A stretch of 11,586 nt of DNA from CAYLKS01 sp964384205 [NCBI: uncultured bacterium] (GCA_964384205.1 CAYLKS010000078.1:1-11586), one strand, 5' to 3'. Positions 1-6,927 are shown, counted from the stretch's first letter. Numbers and translations: made by a program. The notes: a model not told the origin generated them from the sequence alone.

Positions 1-2750
1 GTAGTTGTAGTTCCTGAGATTGTTGTTGTGGTTGTTGTAGCTATGCTTGTTGTTGTGGTTGTTGCTGTTTCTGGATTTCCAACTATTGCAAAATATGAAA
101 ATCCTGGAGTTTTTGCTTTGTAATAGTAATAGTTTGCTGTTTCACTTGTTTTTTCTGTTTCTAATATTTCCCAATCATCATTATGATATCTCATTAGTTT
201 TATTGAATCAGGATCTAGGTTATTGTCTGTTAACCATGATTTTTCAACCTCAAATTCTATTTCTGCTGTGTCTATATCAGAATCGTTTATATTTTCATGA
301 TCTATACTCATGTATTTGTAAACTTTTCCTGATATTTCCTTAGTAATAGTAGCTGGTTTTCCATCTACTTTTGTAATTGTTATTTTAACATTTTGAACTT
401 TGTTCTTGACTTGTATTTTTATTTGTCTTATTCCTGTAGCTTTGTTATAGAATTTCATTATTTGTGCTACACCTGGTGTTATTTTTACAAATGTTTTTTT
501 AGTTGCTGTTCCAGTACTGGATCCACTATCAGATGATCCACAGTCTGATGGACAAGAACTACTAGTTTCTCCTGAATCACAGTAACCATCTCCACAATAT
601 GTTGAAGAAGATCTACAGTATCCATGTACACAATATCCTCCATAACACTCAGAATCTGCACTACAGGATTGCCCATCTGCCTTATCATAATCTCCTATAT
701 TATCTGGTTGAATTCCTGAGAAGTGTGGTATTTTGATCCATATCATATCATTAGTAGTATCCATATAACATAATCCAGCACTCAAATTAACATCTGTTGT
801 ATTACAAGTTACATTTGTTCCATTTATATAAGCTGCATATGTACTAGTATTGTAATCGCTATAATCACTTGGTAATGGATCGCCTGATCCATATTGCCAT
901 ACTGTAGACCAAGTATTATCATAAAATCTTGGTATTCTCACAACAATAGGTTCACTCTCATTGAATCCAGATTGAGTAGATGATGCTGCTGTATATGGTA
1001 TTCCTATTAATACACTATCATATATTTCTGGTCCTTTACTTCCAAATCTCCAAGCTTCACTTAATGAATTTCCGCTTTGTGAAGAATTTGCCTCACTATC
1101 AAACATTGCATCTGGAGGGCCTGAAGCCAATAAATCAACATGATTATATTGAACAGTTATATTATTAGATGTTTTTCTAATTCTAAGACTTATATTACCA
1201 CCACCTATTACAACAGCAAAAGGATCAAATTCACTTATATTTATATTCTGTGAGTCTGTCAATATACATGTTGATGGTGGATTTGGAACATTACATTCAG
1301 AAGTACTTTTATACATTGTAATTGCTATATCAGAGAAATCTGTATTATCAGGTGAGCGTGGATTAAATGGATCTAAACTAATTACTACTGTATCTGTCGA
1401 ATCTCCTATGTCCCCAGAGCCAAGGCTGTCCTCTAATGGAGCATATTCCTGGGTAAAAATAGTTATTTTAATATCATCTGTTTGATTAACAAAAAGAGGC
1501 AATTTAAAAATGCCATTATCATTTCTATCAATATCAGTTGTCCATATGAAGCTTGAACCACTATAACCATAGTCTGTATAATTTGCTTCTAATTGAATGA
1601 GTGCATTCCCTGGAGCACCATCTTCGCCTGTTACATTAAATATCTTTAATGGACAAGTTACATTGATTTGACCACCATTTGCATTATCTAATGTTATGTT
1701 TGTTTCATTTCCTGCTAATTTATATACTGGTGTGAAATTAATTTCTACGTCTGAAGAAGCATCATTTAATGTTAAGTTTTTGAATCCTCCATAATATCCA
1801 CTAGCATTATGTGCAATAGCAAACAATATGACGCTTGTATTTAGAGCTGAGCCAGGAATTGTTATATTATAAAATCCTGATGTTACATTATATGTATCAG
1901 TATAATTAGGACCTCTAAAAGCACTCATATTATATGGCATAGGATAATCAAAAAAAACTATATTACCAGGTTCTACTAAATATGCTATTATATCTAAATC
2001 ATCATAATCTCCGTCTCCAACATATCCAGAAACCCATTTATTTACATCTGTTACATTCAAGGTAAGATCTATATGTGGCGATGTTCCTGAATAATCTGAT
2101 ATATTATTTAATTCATAAGAAGCTGGTATTGCTTGAAATGGAAATAACTCAATTGAATAGTTTCTATCAGCAGGAACATATACTGTTACATTATCTACTC
2201 GTGTGCTATGTTCTGAGGTTATTTCATAACCTAATGATGTATCTTTAATAGAATAAGTGAAATTTACAGGAGATCCATTTTTAGTTGCATTTATAAATAA
2301 AGTAGCTGCAGGTTTTAAATAAAATCTGATAGTATCTCCATTTAATTGAGAAAATTGATTATAAGGAAACATTGGTAAAGATTGCCCTATATATTCTGCA
2401 TCAGTATCTGGATGTGTTTTATATTTTATTAAAATTGGTTTATACATATAGTTAATATTACCCTCTACTGTTAAATTAAAAAAACCATTAGAATCACTTG
2501 ATGTCCAATTACTTTTTCCAGCAACAAGTTGTGGCCCTTGAGCTCCCATTTCATATACTTCTACAGTAATATTAGTATTGTTAATTGCTGTCCCATTTGT
2601 GTAAAGTGTATATCCTGATAGTGTTATATCATCTGCAATAACAAAAACTGGCAGAAATAAAAATAAAGTCAAAACTAAAATTAAATATGAAAATCTAATC
2701 TGCATATTAGTTTTTTTAATTTTCTTGTTTAAAAAGATATTCCCTTTCAT
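1..2750 (-). CDS. Large secreted surface glycoprotein with PGF-pre-PGF domain (C-terminus beyond the window)
   Basis: My translation of the minus strand is open from 2750 to the window edge (916 codons plus 2 bases, no stop), so the gene is truncated here. The ATG at 2750 gives a Lys-rich n-region followed by a hydrophobic stretch and a likely cleavage near VFVIA-DD, a good signal peptide; an in-frame ATG at 2705 is the alternative. Numbering from the 2705 ATG, residues 25-640 are beta-rich, Ig/carboxypeptidase-regulatory-like material with more than 30 N-X-S/T sequons. A Cys-rich stretch (681-722) holds two Cys modules, the second of the CGDGYCD...CPSDCG type common in archaeal secreted proteins. 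Residues about 736-879 match the PGF-pre-PGF domain (TPGV at 743, TPGFSYFAIVG at 866), followed by a Thr-rich linker. Its role is presumably cell surface or S-layer-like; no enzymatic motif was seen. The family call rests on motif recall. Confidence 0.85.
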   Translation of the reverse strand, partial: MKGNIFLNKKIKKTNMQIRFSYLILVLTLFLFLPVFVIADDITLSGYTLYTNGTAINNTNITVEVYEMGAQGPQLVAGKSNWTSSDSNGFFNLTVEGNINYMYKPILIKYKTHPDTDAEYIGQSLPMFPYNQFSQLNGDTIRFYLKPAATLFINATKNGSPVNFTYSIKDTSLGYEITSEHSTRVDNVTVYVPADRNYSIELFPFQAIPASYELNNISDYSGTSPHIDLTLNVTDVNKWVSGYVGDGDYDDLDIIAYLVEPGNIVFFDYPMPYNMSAFRGPNYTDTYNVTSGFYNITIPGSALNTSVILFAIAHNASGYYGGFKNLTLNDASSDVEINFTPVYKLAGNETNITLDNANGGQINVTCPLKIFNVTGEDGAPGNALIQLEANYTDYGYSGSSFIWTTDIDRNDNGIFKLPLFVNQTDDIKITIFTQEYAPLEDSLGSGDIGDSTDTVVISLDPFNPRSPDNTDFSDIAITMYKSTSECNVPNPPSTCILTDSQNINISEFDPFAVVIGGGNISLRIRKTSNNITVQYNHVDLLASGPPDAMFDSEANSSQSGNSLSEAWRFGSKGPEIYDSVLIGIPYTAASSTQSGFNESEPIVVRIPRFYDNTWSTVWQYGSGDPLPSDYSDYNTSTYAAYINGTNVTCNTTDVNLSAGLCYMDTTNDMIWIKIPHFSGIQPDNIGDYDKADGQSCSADSECYGGYCVHGYCRSSSTYCGDGYCDSGETSSSCPSDCGSSDSGSSTGTATKKTFVKITPGVAQIMKFYNKATGIRQIKIQVKNKVQNVKITITKVDGKPATITKEISGKVYKYMSIDHENINDSDIDTAEIEFEVEKSWLTDNNLDPDSIKLMRYHNDDWEILETEKTSETANYYYYKAKTPGFSYFAIVGNPETATTTTTSIATTTTTTISGTTT
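21..64. repeat. 17-bp direct repeat coding a Thr-rich linker
   Basis: The same 17 bases (tgttgttgtggttgttg) occur at 21-37 and 48-64, a 27-base (9-codon) period. On the minus strand they are Thr codons in a Ser/Thr-rich linker after the PGF-pre-PGF domain, a likely stalk or O-glycosylation segment. It is a protein-level low-complexity repeat, not a mobile or CRISPR repeat. Confidence 0.75.
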
Positions 2751-2770
2751 TAAATAAAATTATTCTAGAC

Positions 2771-2787
2771 CGAAAACTTTATAAATA
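2771..2787. promoter_or_regulatory. Palindromic archaeal TATA box with BRE, divergent promoter for hsp20 and the surface protein gene
   Basis: TTTATAAA at 2778-2785 is its own reverse complement. On the plus strand it is preceded by an A-rich BRE-like CGAAAAC (2771-2777) and would set a start near 2807-2810, giving hsp20 a leader of about 25 bases. On the minus strand the same box lies 28 bases before the ATG at 2750, predicting a very short or absent leader, which fits the lack of a Shine-Dalgarno there. The plus-side BRE is the better one. Confidence 0.7.
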
Positions 2788-2802
2788 ATTAATTCTATTT
2801 TA

Positions 2803-2820
2803 TAGTGTAAATAAACACTA
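2803..2820. promoter_or_regulatory. Candidate operator: perfect dyad over the hsp20 transcription start
   Basis: TAGTGT-AAATAA-ACACTA is a perfect 6+6 inverted repeat with a 6-base spacer. It lies about 20-35 bases downstream of the TATA box, covering the predicted transcription start, and ends 4 bases before the hsp20 Shine-Dalgarno. That is where archaeal heat-shock repressors of the Phr/HSR1 type bind. The sequence is not the published Phr or HSR1 site, so the regulator is unknown. Confidence 0.5.
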
Positions 2821-2834
2821 AATAGGTGATAATT

Positions 2835-3284
2835 ATGTGGAGAGACCCATTTGAAGAAATAAAAAGATTTCAAAGAGAAATGAATAGATTTTTTAATACA
2901 TTTTGGGAATCTTCAGAATTTAATAGATATTTATCTGAAAAAAGAGATGATTTTCATTTCTTTAGAGAACCTTTATCTGACTTGAGAGAAACAGAAAAAG
3001 AACTAATAGCATCAATAGAAATACCAGGAGTTGAAAAAGATGATATTCAACTTAGTGTAACAGAAAATACTCTTTCAGTAAAAGTAGAAAAGAAAGCTGA
3101 AGCAAAGATACAAAAAGAAAATTATCTAAGAGCAGAAAGGTCTTATAAAGGATTTTACAGATCAATAGATTTGCCATGCAAAATAATTCCAGATCAAGTA
3201 AAGGCATCATACAAGAATGGTATTTTAGAGATAGTGATGCCAAAGGCAGAAAAAAAGAAAATGAAAAAAATAAAGATTGAATAG
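2835..3284 (+). CDS. hsp20: Small heat-shock protein (Hsp20/alpha-crystallin family)
   Basis: This is a 149-aa ATP-independent holdase that binds unfolding proteins in the cytoplasm and forms oligomers. The N-terminal arm (1-44) is rich in Phe, Trp and Arg. The alpha-crystallin domain (about 46-136) shows the usual IPGV (63-66), a loop with the RAERSYKGFYRSIDLP pattern, and the NGIL signature (128-131). The tail ends in KKIKIE, giving the I-x-I motif (146-148) that docks neighbouring dimers. I chose the ATG at 2835 over the in-frame GTG at 2826 because GGTGAT (2825-2830) is then a Shine-Dalgarno with correct spacing. It is the first gene of a cluster with a 109-aa unknown and cdc48, and the dyad at its predicted start suggests stress-controlled expression. 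Confidence 0.93.
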   Translation: MWRDPFEEIKRFQREMNRFFNTFWESSEFNRYLSEKRDDFHFFREPLSDLRETEKELIASIEIPGVEKDDIQLSVTENTLSVKVEKKAEAKIQKENYLRAERSYKGFYRSIDLPCKIIPDQVKASYKNGILEIVMPKAEKKKMKKIKIE

Positions 3285-3295
3285 ATGTGAATTCA

Positions 3296-3625
3296 ATGGA
3301 AAAAAAAGCAATTTTGATAACATTTAGTGTTGAATCTAAAAAATTTAGCAGTAACTATGAAAGAAATAAATTCTTTAGAGAACTTTATGGATGGAAACAA
3401 ATCATTAAAAAAGAAGAAAAAAGATATACATATAGAAGAAGTGGGTTGCTAGATGAAATACCACATCTAAAAGTTGATCAGTCAATGTTTATTATATTAG
3501 AAAAACATATGCAAAAAATGATAGAATTCTTAGAAGATTGGGAAGATAAAATTAGATGGAATAAATTTAATGTTCTTTTAGATAAAGAGCAAGAAGAAAT
3601 GTTAAAGAGGTGTTTTGATGATTAA
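3296..3625 (+). CDS. Uncharacterised 109-aa protein between hsp20 and cdc48
   Basis: I do not recognise a named family. It is a soluble, charged 109-aa protein without signal peptide, membrane segment or Cys pairs. Predicted layout from reading: a strand (AILITFSVE, 5-13), a helix ([14 protein letters not shown], 20-33), a basic hairpin with KRYTYRR (42-48), a conserved-looking GLLDEIPH (50-57), a strand VDQSMFIIL (60-68), then helices to the end. A ferredoxin-like beta-alpha-beta core is possible but unproven. The ATG at 3296 is preferred to the GTG at 3287 because GTGA (3287-3290) then sits 5 bases before the start. It begins 11 bases after hsp20 and overlaps cdc48 by 8 bases, so it is probably co-expressed with both and may act in protein quality control; that role is inference from position only. 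Confidence 0.8.
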   Translation: MEKKAILITFSVESKKFSSNYERNKFFRELYGWKQIIKKEEKRYTYRRSGLLDEIPHLKVDQSMFIILEKHMQKMIEFLEDWEDKIRWNKFNVLLDKEQEEMLKRCFDD

Positions 3626-5912
3626 GAAAGATAATGAAGATGTAGTTGAATTAAAAGTTGGGGAGTTAACTCAAAGAGAAGAGTTTGGTAGAGGCATTGC
3701 TAGGATAGATTCTAAAAGTATGCAAAAAATGAGAGTAAAAGAAGGTGATATAGTAGAGATTGAGGGTTCTAAAAAAACAGGTGCAATTGCTGTTCGTTCT
3801 TATCCATCAGATGCTGGTCTAAATATAATAAGAATTGATGGTCTTGTTAGAAAAAATGCTGGTGTCGGTGTTGGTGATACAGTCAAAATAAAAAAAGCTG
3901 ACTTTAAAGATGCAAAAAGAGTAACACTAGCTCCTGCACAAAAAGGTGTTATAGTACAAATAAGTCCTAGTTTAATAAAAAATAATATTTATTATAGACC
4001 TTTAACAAAAGGCGACATCATAGTTCCTTCACCTGTTGTTAAAAGAAGAAATGATAGAGCTCCAAGTATATTTCAAGAATTTTTTGGAATGGATTTTGAG
4101 GAATTCTTTTTTACGCCAACTGGAGAAACTAGATTTGTTGTAACAAATACAGATCCTAAAGGTATTGTTAGAGTTACTGAAGAAACTGAAATAGAAATAT
4201 TACCACAATTACCAAAAGGATTTGGATTAGAAACTAGAAATATTCCATCTGTTACTTATGAGGATATTGGCGGAATATCTCATGCAATACAAAAAGTAAG
4301 AGAAATGATCGAACTTCCATTAAGACATCCTGAATTGTTTACAAAAATGGGTATTGAACCTCCTAAAGGAGTTTTGTTATATGGACCTCCTGGAACTGGT
4401 AAGACACTTTTAGCTAGAGCAGTTGCAAATGAATCAGGAGCAAATTTCTATACAATTGCAGGACCAGAAGTCATGTCAATGTGGTATGGTAAGTCAGAAG
4501 AAAACCTTAGAAAAATATTTGAAGAAGCTGAAAAAAATGCTCCATCTATTATATTCATAGACGAAATAGACTCAATTGCTCCAAAAAGAGAAGAAACAAA
4601 AGGAGAAGTTGAAAGAAGAGTTGTCTCACAATTATTGACATTAATGGACGGCTTAAAGAAAAGAGGTAAAGTTATAGTTATAGCTGCAACTAACAGAGAG
4701 AATGCATTAGATCCTGCACTAAGAAGACCTGGTAGATTTGATAGAGAAATTGAAATTGGAGTTCCAGACAAAAAAGGAAGAAAGGAGATTCTAGAAATCC
4801 ATAGTAGAGATATGCCTTTAGCAAAAAATGTAAATATAGATGAACTAGCAGAAATTACCTATGGTTATGTTGGTGCTGATTTGGAGGCATTATGTAAAGA
4901 AGCTGCAATGCTTGCATTAAGAAGAATTCTTCCAAAAATAAAATGGAAAGAAGAAGAGGAACTTCCAAAGGAAATCATAGAAAAATTAAAAGTAACCAAA
5001 AAAGATTTTGAAAATGCATTAAAGATTGTTGAGCCATCAGCAATGAGAGAAGTTCTTATAGAAGTTCCTAATGTAAAATGGGATGATGTTGGTGGATTAG
5101 AAAATGTAAAACAACAATTAAAAGAAAGTGTTGAATGGCCACTAACAATGCCTGAAAGTTTTGAAAGAATGGGTATTGAACCTCCTAAAGGAGTTTTGTT
5201 ATATGGACCTCCTGGTTGTGGTAAGACATTATTAGCAAAAGCTGTAGCAACAGAATCTGGTGCAAATTTCATATCAGTAAAAGGGCCACAACTATTAAGT
5301 ATGTGGGTTGGTGAGTCTGAAAGAAAAATAAGAGAATTATTTAGAAGAGCAAAACAAGTTTCACCATGTATTATATTTTTTGATGAAATTGATGCAATAG
5401 CTCCGATGAGAGGATTAAGCAGAGGTGAAGAGGTAACAGAAAGGGTTGTATCACAATTATTAACAGAATTATCTGGATTAGAAGATTTACATGATGTTAT
5501 TGTAATTGCAGCAACAAACAGACCAGATATAATAGATCCTGCTTTATTAAGACCAGGAAGATTTGACAGACAAATTTTAGTTCCAGCACCAGATGAAAAG
5601 GCAAGATTAAAGATTTTGGAAATAAAAACTAAAAAAATGCCACTAAAAGATGTTAATTTGAAAAAAATAGCTAAAATAACAGAAAATTTCTCTGGTGCAG
5701 ATTTGGAAGCGTTATGTAGAGAAGCTGCATTAATTGCATTAAGAAAAAACAAAAAGGCAAATGCAGTAAAAATGGAACATTTTATGAAAGCATTGAAATC
5801 TATGAAAAATAGTTTAGATGAAAATATAATTAAATTTTATAAAAAATTTGAAGAAAGATATCAAAAAAATATTTTGAGTGATGGAGAAAAACAACTGGGA
5901 TATGTAGGATAA
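3618..5912 (+). CDS. cdc48: Cdc48/VAT-type AAA+ unfoldase with two ATPase domains
   Basis: This 764-aa hexameric ATPase pulls proteins apart by threading them through its pore, often for the proteasome. Domains: CDC48 N-terminal double-psi barrel (about 5-90) and CDC48_2 (about 95-195, with a Phe/Glu-rich insert), then D1 with Walker A GPPGTGKT (256-263) and Walker B IIFIDEID (311-318), then D2 with Walker A GPPGCGKT (530-537) and Walker B IIFFDEID (585-592). Pore loops read MWYG in D1 and MWVG in D2, so D1 carries the aromatic substrate-gripping residues that eukaryotic p97 D1 lacks. Both domains keep the sensor ATNR and RPGRFDR arginine motifs. The C-terminus ends GYVG and does not match a strict HbYX proteasome-docking motif. 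The ATG at 3618, rather than TTG at 3615, follows GAGGTG at 3607-3612. An exact 48-bp repeat links D1 and D2. Confidence 0.97.
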   Translation: MIKKDNEDVVELKVGELTQREEFGRGIARIDSKSMQKMRVKEGDIVEIEGSKKTGAIAVRSYPSDAGLNIIRIDGLVRKNAGVGVGDTVKIKKADFKDAKRVTLAPAQKGVIVQISPSLIKNNIYYRPLTKGDIIVPSPVVKRRNDRAPSIFQEFFGMDFEEFFFTPTGETRFVVTNTDPKGIVRVTEETEIEILPQLPKGFGLETRNIPSVTYEDIGGISHAIQKVREMIELPLRHPELFTKMGIEPPKGVLLYGPPGTGKTLLARAVANESGANFYTIAGPEVMSMWYGKSEENLRKIFEEAEKNAPSIIFIDEIDSIAPKREETKGEVERRVVSQLLTLMDGLKKRGKVIVIAATNRENALDPALRRPGRFDREIEIGVPDKKGRKEILEIHSRDMPLAKNVNIDELAEITYGYVGADLEALCKEAAMLALRRILPKIKWKEEEELPKEIIEKLKVTKKDFENALKIVEPSAMREVLIEVPNVKWDDVGGLENVKQQLKESVEWPLTMPESFERMGIEPPKGVLLYGPPGCGKTLLAKAVATESGANFISVKGPQLLSMWVGESERKIRELFRRAKQVSPCIIFFDEIDAIAPMRGLSRGEEVTERVVSQLLTELSGLEDLHDVIVIAATNRPDIIDPALLRPGRFDRQILVPAPDEKARLKILEIKTKKMPLKDVNLKKIAKITENFSGADLEALCREAALIALRKNKKANAVKMEHFMKALKSMKNSLDENIIKFYKKFEERYQKNILSDGEKQLGYVG
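4346..4393 (+). repeat. 48-bp exact direct repeat, copy 1 (cdc48 D1 Walker A region)
   Basis: These 48 bases, starting aatgggtattgaacc, recur without a mismatch at 5168-5215. They encode [16 protein letters not shown] just before the D1 P-loop. Identity includes every third codon position, while flanking codons of the two domains differ, which suggests sequence exchange between the domains. Confidence 0.95.
5168..5215 (+). repeat. 48-bp exact direct repeat, copy 2 (cdc48 D2 Walker A region)
   Basis: Second copy of the repeat at 4346-4393, 822 bases away (274 codons, in frame). It encodes the same residues before the D2 P-loop, after which the sequences diverge: GTGKT in D1, GCGKT in D2. Confidence 0.95.
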
Positions 5913-5916
5913 GATA

Positions 5917-5930
5917 AATATTTATAGATA
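5917..5930 (+). promoter_or_regulatory. Probable TATA box for the TRAM gene
   Basis: An AT-rich AATATTTATAGATA stretch just after the cdc48 stop predicts transcription starting near 5948, leaving a leader of about 50 bases before the TRAM start. There is no T-run after cdc48, so read-through from cdc48 is also possible. Confidence 0.45.
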
Positions 5931-5953
5931 TATAGTAAGTGAATAATTGGAGG

Positions 5954-5974
5954 TAGAATAGGAAACTAATTCTA
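5954..5974 (+). promoter_or_regulatory. Inverted repeat in the TRAM mRNA leader
   Basis: TAGAAT (5954-5959) and ATTCTA (5969-5974) are perfect complements separated by 9 bases. The repeat lies between the predicted start of transcription and the strong Shine-Dalgarno. It could be a weak RNA hairpin or a protein-binding dyad. The stem is AT-rich and only 6 bp. Confidence 0.35.
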
Positions 5975-5983
5975 ACTTAATTT

Positions 5984-5990
5984 AAGGAGG
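5984..5990 (+). promoter_or_regulatory. Strong Shine-Dalgarno of the TRAM gene
   Basis: AAGGAGG lies 8 bases before the ATG at 5999. It is the most complete ribosome-binding site in the window; the other genes use GGTGA-type or weak sites. An ATG directly followed by TAA (5993-5998) lies between the site and the start. Confidence 0.8.
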
Positions 5991-5998
5991 TTATGTAA

Positions 5999-6376
5999 AT
6001 GATAGAAAGATTTTCCAAGTTTACTAGATTTGGGGAGAAAAGAAGATTCGACAGAAGAAATGAAAATATTGAAAAACCTGTAATTGTTGGTAAAGAATAT
6101 GATGTCGAAATAACACAAGTTGGATCTAAAGGAGATGGAATAGCAAGAATTAAAAATTTTGTTATTTTCATCCCTAATACAAAAGAAGGAGAAAAATGTA
6201 GAATAAAAATAAAAGAAGTAAGAGCAAAATTTGCAGTTGCTGAAAAAGTTGGCGCAGTAACAAATAAAGAGGTACCTGAAGAAAAAGTAATTGAAGAAGA
6301 GTCTAAACAAGAAAAAAATGTTGAAAAAAAACCTGAAAAAGAAGATTTGGGTGAAGATATTGAAGAAAATAAATGA
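5999..6376 (+). CDS. TRAM-domain RNA-binding protein
   Basis: A 125-aa protein with an Arg/Lys/Phe-rich N-terminal tail (1-25), one TRAM domain (about 27-86, with VGSKGDGIARI at 41-51, VIFIPN at 55-60 and a terminal basic VRAKFAVAEKV), and a low-complexity Lys/Glu tail (87-125) that is probably disordered. TRAM is a small beta-barrel that binds RNA; free-standing archaeal TRAM proteins are known as abundant RNA chaperones, some cold-induced. No methyltransferase or radical-SAM domain is attached, so it is not a TrmA or MiaB type enzyme. It has the best Shine-Dalgarno in the window, suggesting high expression. Its end overlaps the OB-fold gene by 17 bases. Confidence 0.9.
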   Translation: MIERFSKFTRFGEKRRFDRRNENIEKPVIVGKEYDVEITQVGSKGDGIARIKNFVIFIPNTKEGEKCRIKIKEVRAKFAVAEKVGAVTNKEVPEEKVIEEESKQEKNVEKKPEKEDLGEDIEENK

Positions 6377-6650
6377 ATTGAAATTAGGAATGACTGATGT
6401 TGAAGTAAAGGGAGAAATAGTTGATATGAGTGAACCTAGAGATGTAAGAACTAAGTTTGGATATACAACAAGAGTTGCTACTGCAACTTTAGAAGACGAT
6501 TCAGGTAAAATACTGCTCCCATTATGGGGAAACAAAATAAAGGAAGTGAATATTGGAGATATCGTAGAAATAAAAGGTGGATATATAACTGAATTTAGAG
6601 GAGATTTACAACTTAACGTCCCTAGAAAAGGAGAAATCAAAGTTGTATAA
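6360..6650 (+). CDS. Small RPA-like OB-fold nucleic-acid-binding protein
   Basis: A 96-aa single OB-fold of the archaeal RPA/SSB type: INELKLGM at 4-11, strand VEVKGEIVDMSEPRDV (14-29), TRVATATLEDDSG (37-49), ILLPLWGNKI (51-60), VNIGDIVEI (63-71) and the family-typical YITEFRGDLQLNV (75-87). It probably binds single-stranded DNA or RNA; whether it acts in replication or with the TRAM protein is not shown. The start is taken as TTG 6360, because GGTGA (6350-6354) lies 5 bases upstream and the resulting N-terminus MKKINELKLGM fits the family. The ATG at 6291 would add a Lys-rich stretch read out of frame through the TRAM tail, and the ATG at 6390 would cut the first strand short. Confidence 0.85.
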   Translation: MKKINELKLGMTDVEVKGEIVDMSEPRDVRTKFGYTTRVATATLEDDSGKILLPLWGNKIKEVNIGDIVEIKGGYITEFRGDLQLNVPRKGEIKVV

Positions 6651-6670
6651 TTTTTTATTTATTTTTCTTT
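6651..6670 (+). terminator. T-rich terminator after the OB-fold gene
   Basis: Three T-runs directly follow the TAA at 6648-6650, as in archaeal intrinsic termination. The same bases, read on the other strand, encode the Lys/Asn tail of the convergent zinc-ribbon gene. Confidence 0.6.
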
Positions 6671-6927
6671 AGGGACTCAACAAGTATAGTTTTACCACAA
6701 TTAGAGCATTTAAATTTAGGTCTCTTGAATTTTTTACCAGATTTATCTTTTTCCATATGAATGTATTTTATTTCATAGAATTTACAATATGGACATATAT
6801 ATTCTACTTGTGCTTCTTGGTCTTTTAATTTGCCAATAACTAAATTTTCTCTTCTTGTAAAAAATTCAAAATCTTTAGATGGTGTCAAATTCTTACTCAT
6901 CCATTCTTTAACAAGCTTACTTTCCAT
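6655..6927 (-). CDS. Small zinc-ribbon protein of unknown function
   Basis: A 90-aa protein with a charged helical N-terminal part (1-40) and a C-terminal zinc ribbon: CPYC (45-48) and CSNCGK (74-79), 25 residues apart, with a basic loop (KSGKKFKRPKFK) between them. The fold suggests nucleic-acid or protein binding, probably with the translation or transcription machinery; I cannot name the family. The ATG at 6927 begins 2 bases after the stop of L40e, so the two are co-transcribed and likely co-regulated with ribosomes. The gene converges on the OB-fold gene, with 4 bases between the two stop codons. Confidence 0.8.
   Translation of the reverse strand: MESKLVKEWMSKNLTPSKDFEFFTRRENLVIGKLKDQEAQVEYICPYCKFYEIKYIHMEKDKSGKKFKRPKFKCSNCGKTILVESLKKNK

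Noticed and set aside
21-64. Spaced repeats at the left edge considered as a CRISPR or mobile repeat
   Set aside because: The unit is 17 bases at a 27-base period and encodes a Thr-rich linker in frame; there are only two copies and no spacer-like structure.
47-1168. Short frames on both strands within the surface protein region (47-343, 485-688, 980-1168)
   Set aside because: The full-length minus-strand frame covers the whole region with signal peptide, sequons and a PGF-pre-PGF domain; the short frames are shadows.
3296-3625. Possible Cas2 or PaaX-like identity of the 109-aa protein
   Set aside because: The strand-helix order could suggest a ferredoxin-like fold, but no Cas2 catalytic Asp pattern or other cas genes are present.
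4865-5752. A 295-codon open frame antisense to cdc48 D2, and another at 4448-4771
   Set aside because: They are complements of highly conserved Cdc48 sequence, lack ribosome sites and promoters, and have no family-like composition.
5993-5998. ATG-TAA start-stop just before the TRAM start as a regulatory mini-frame
   Set aside because: It is only 3 bases after the Shine-Dalgarno core, too close for initiation, and may be chance in AT-rich sequence.
5972-6640. A 222-codon Phe/Ser-rich antisense frame opposite the TRAM and OB-fold genes
   Set aside because: It is the mirror of Lys/Glu-rich codons in two recognisable genes and has no start signal.
5999-6650. TRAM and OB-fold genes as one frameshifted fusion gene
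   Set aside because: Each has a complete family-typical domain and a suitable start; the overlap is 17 bases with an embedded Shine-Dalgarno, as in normal compact operons.
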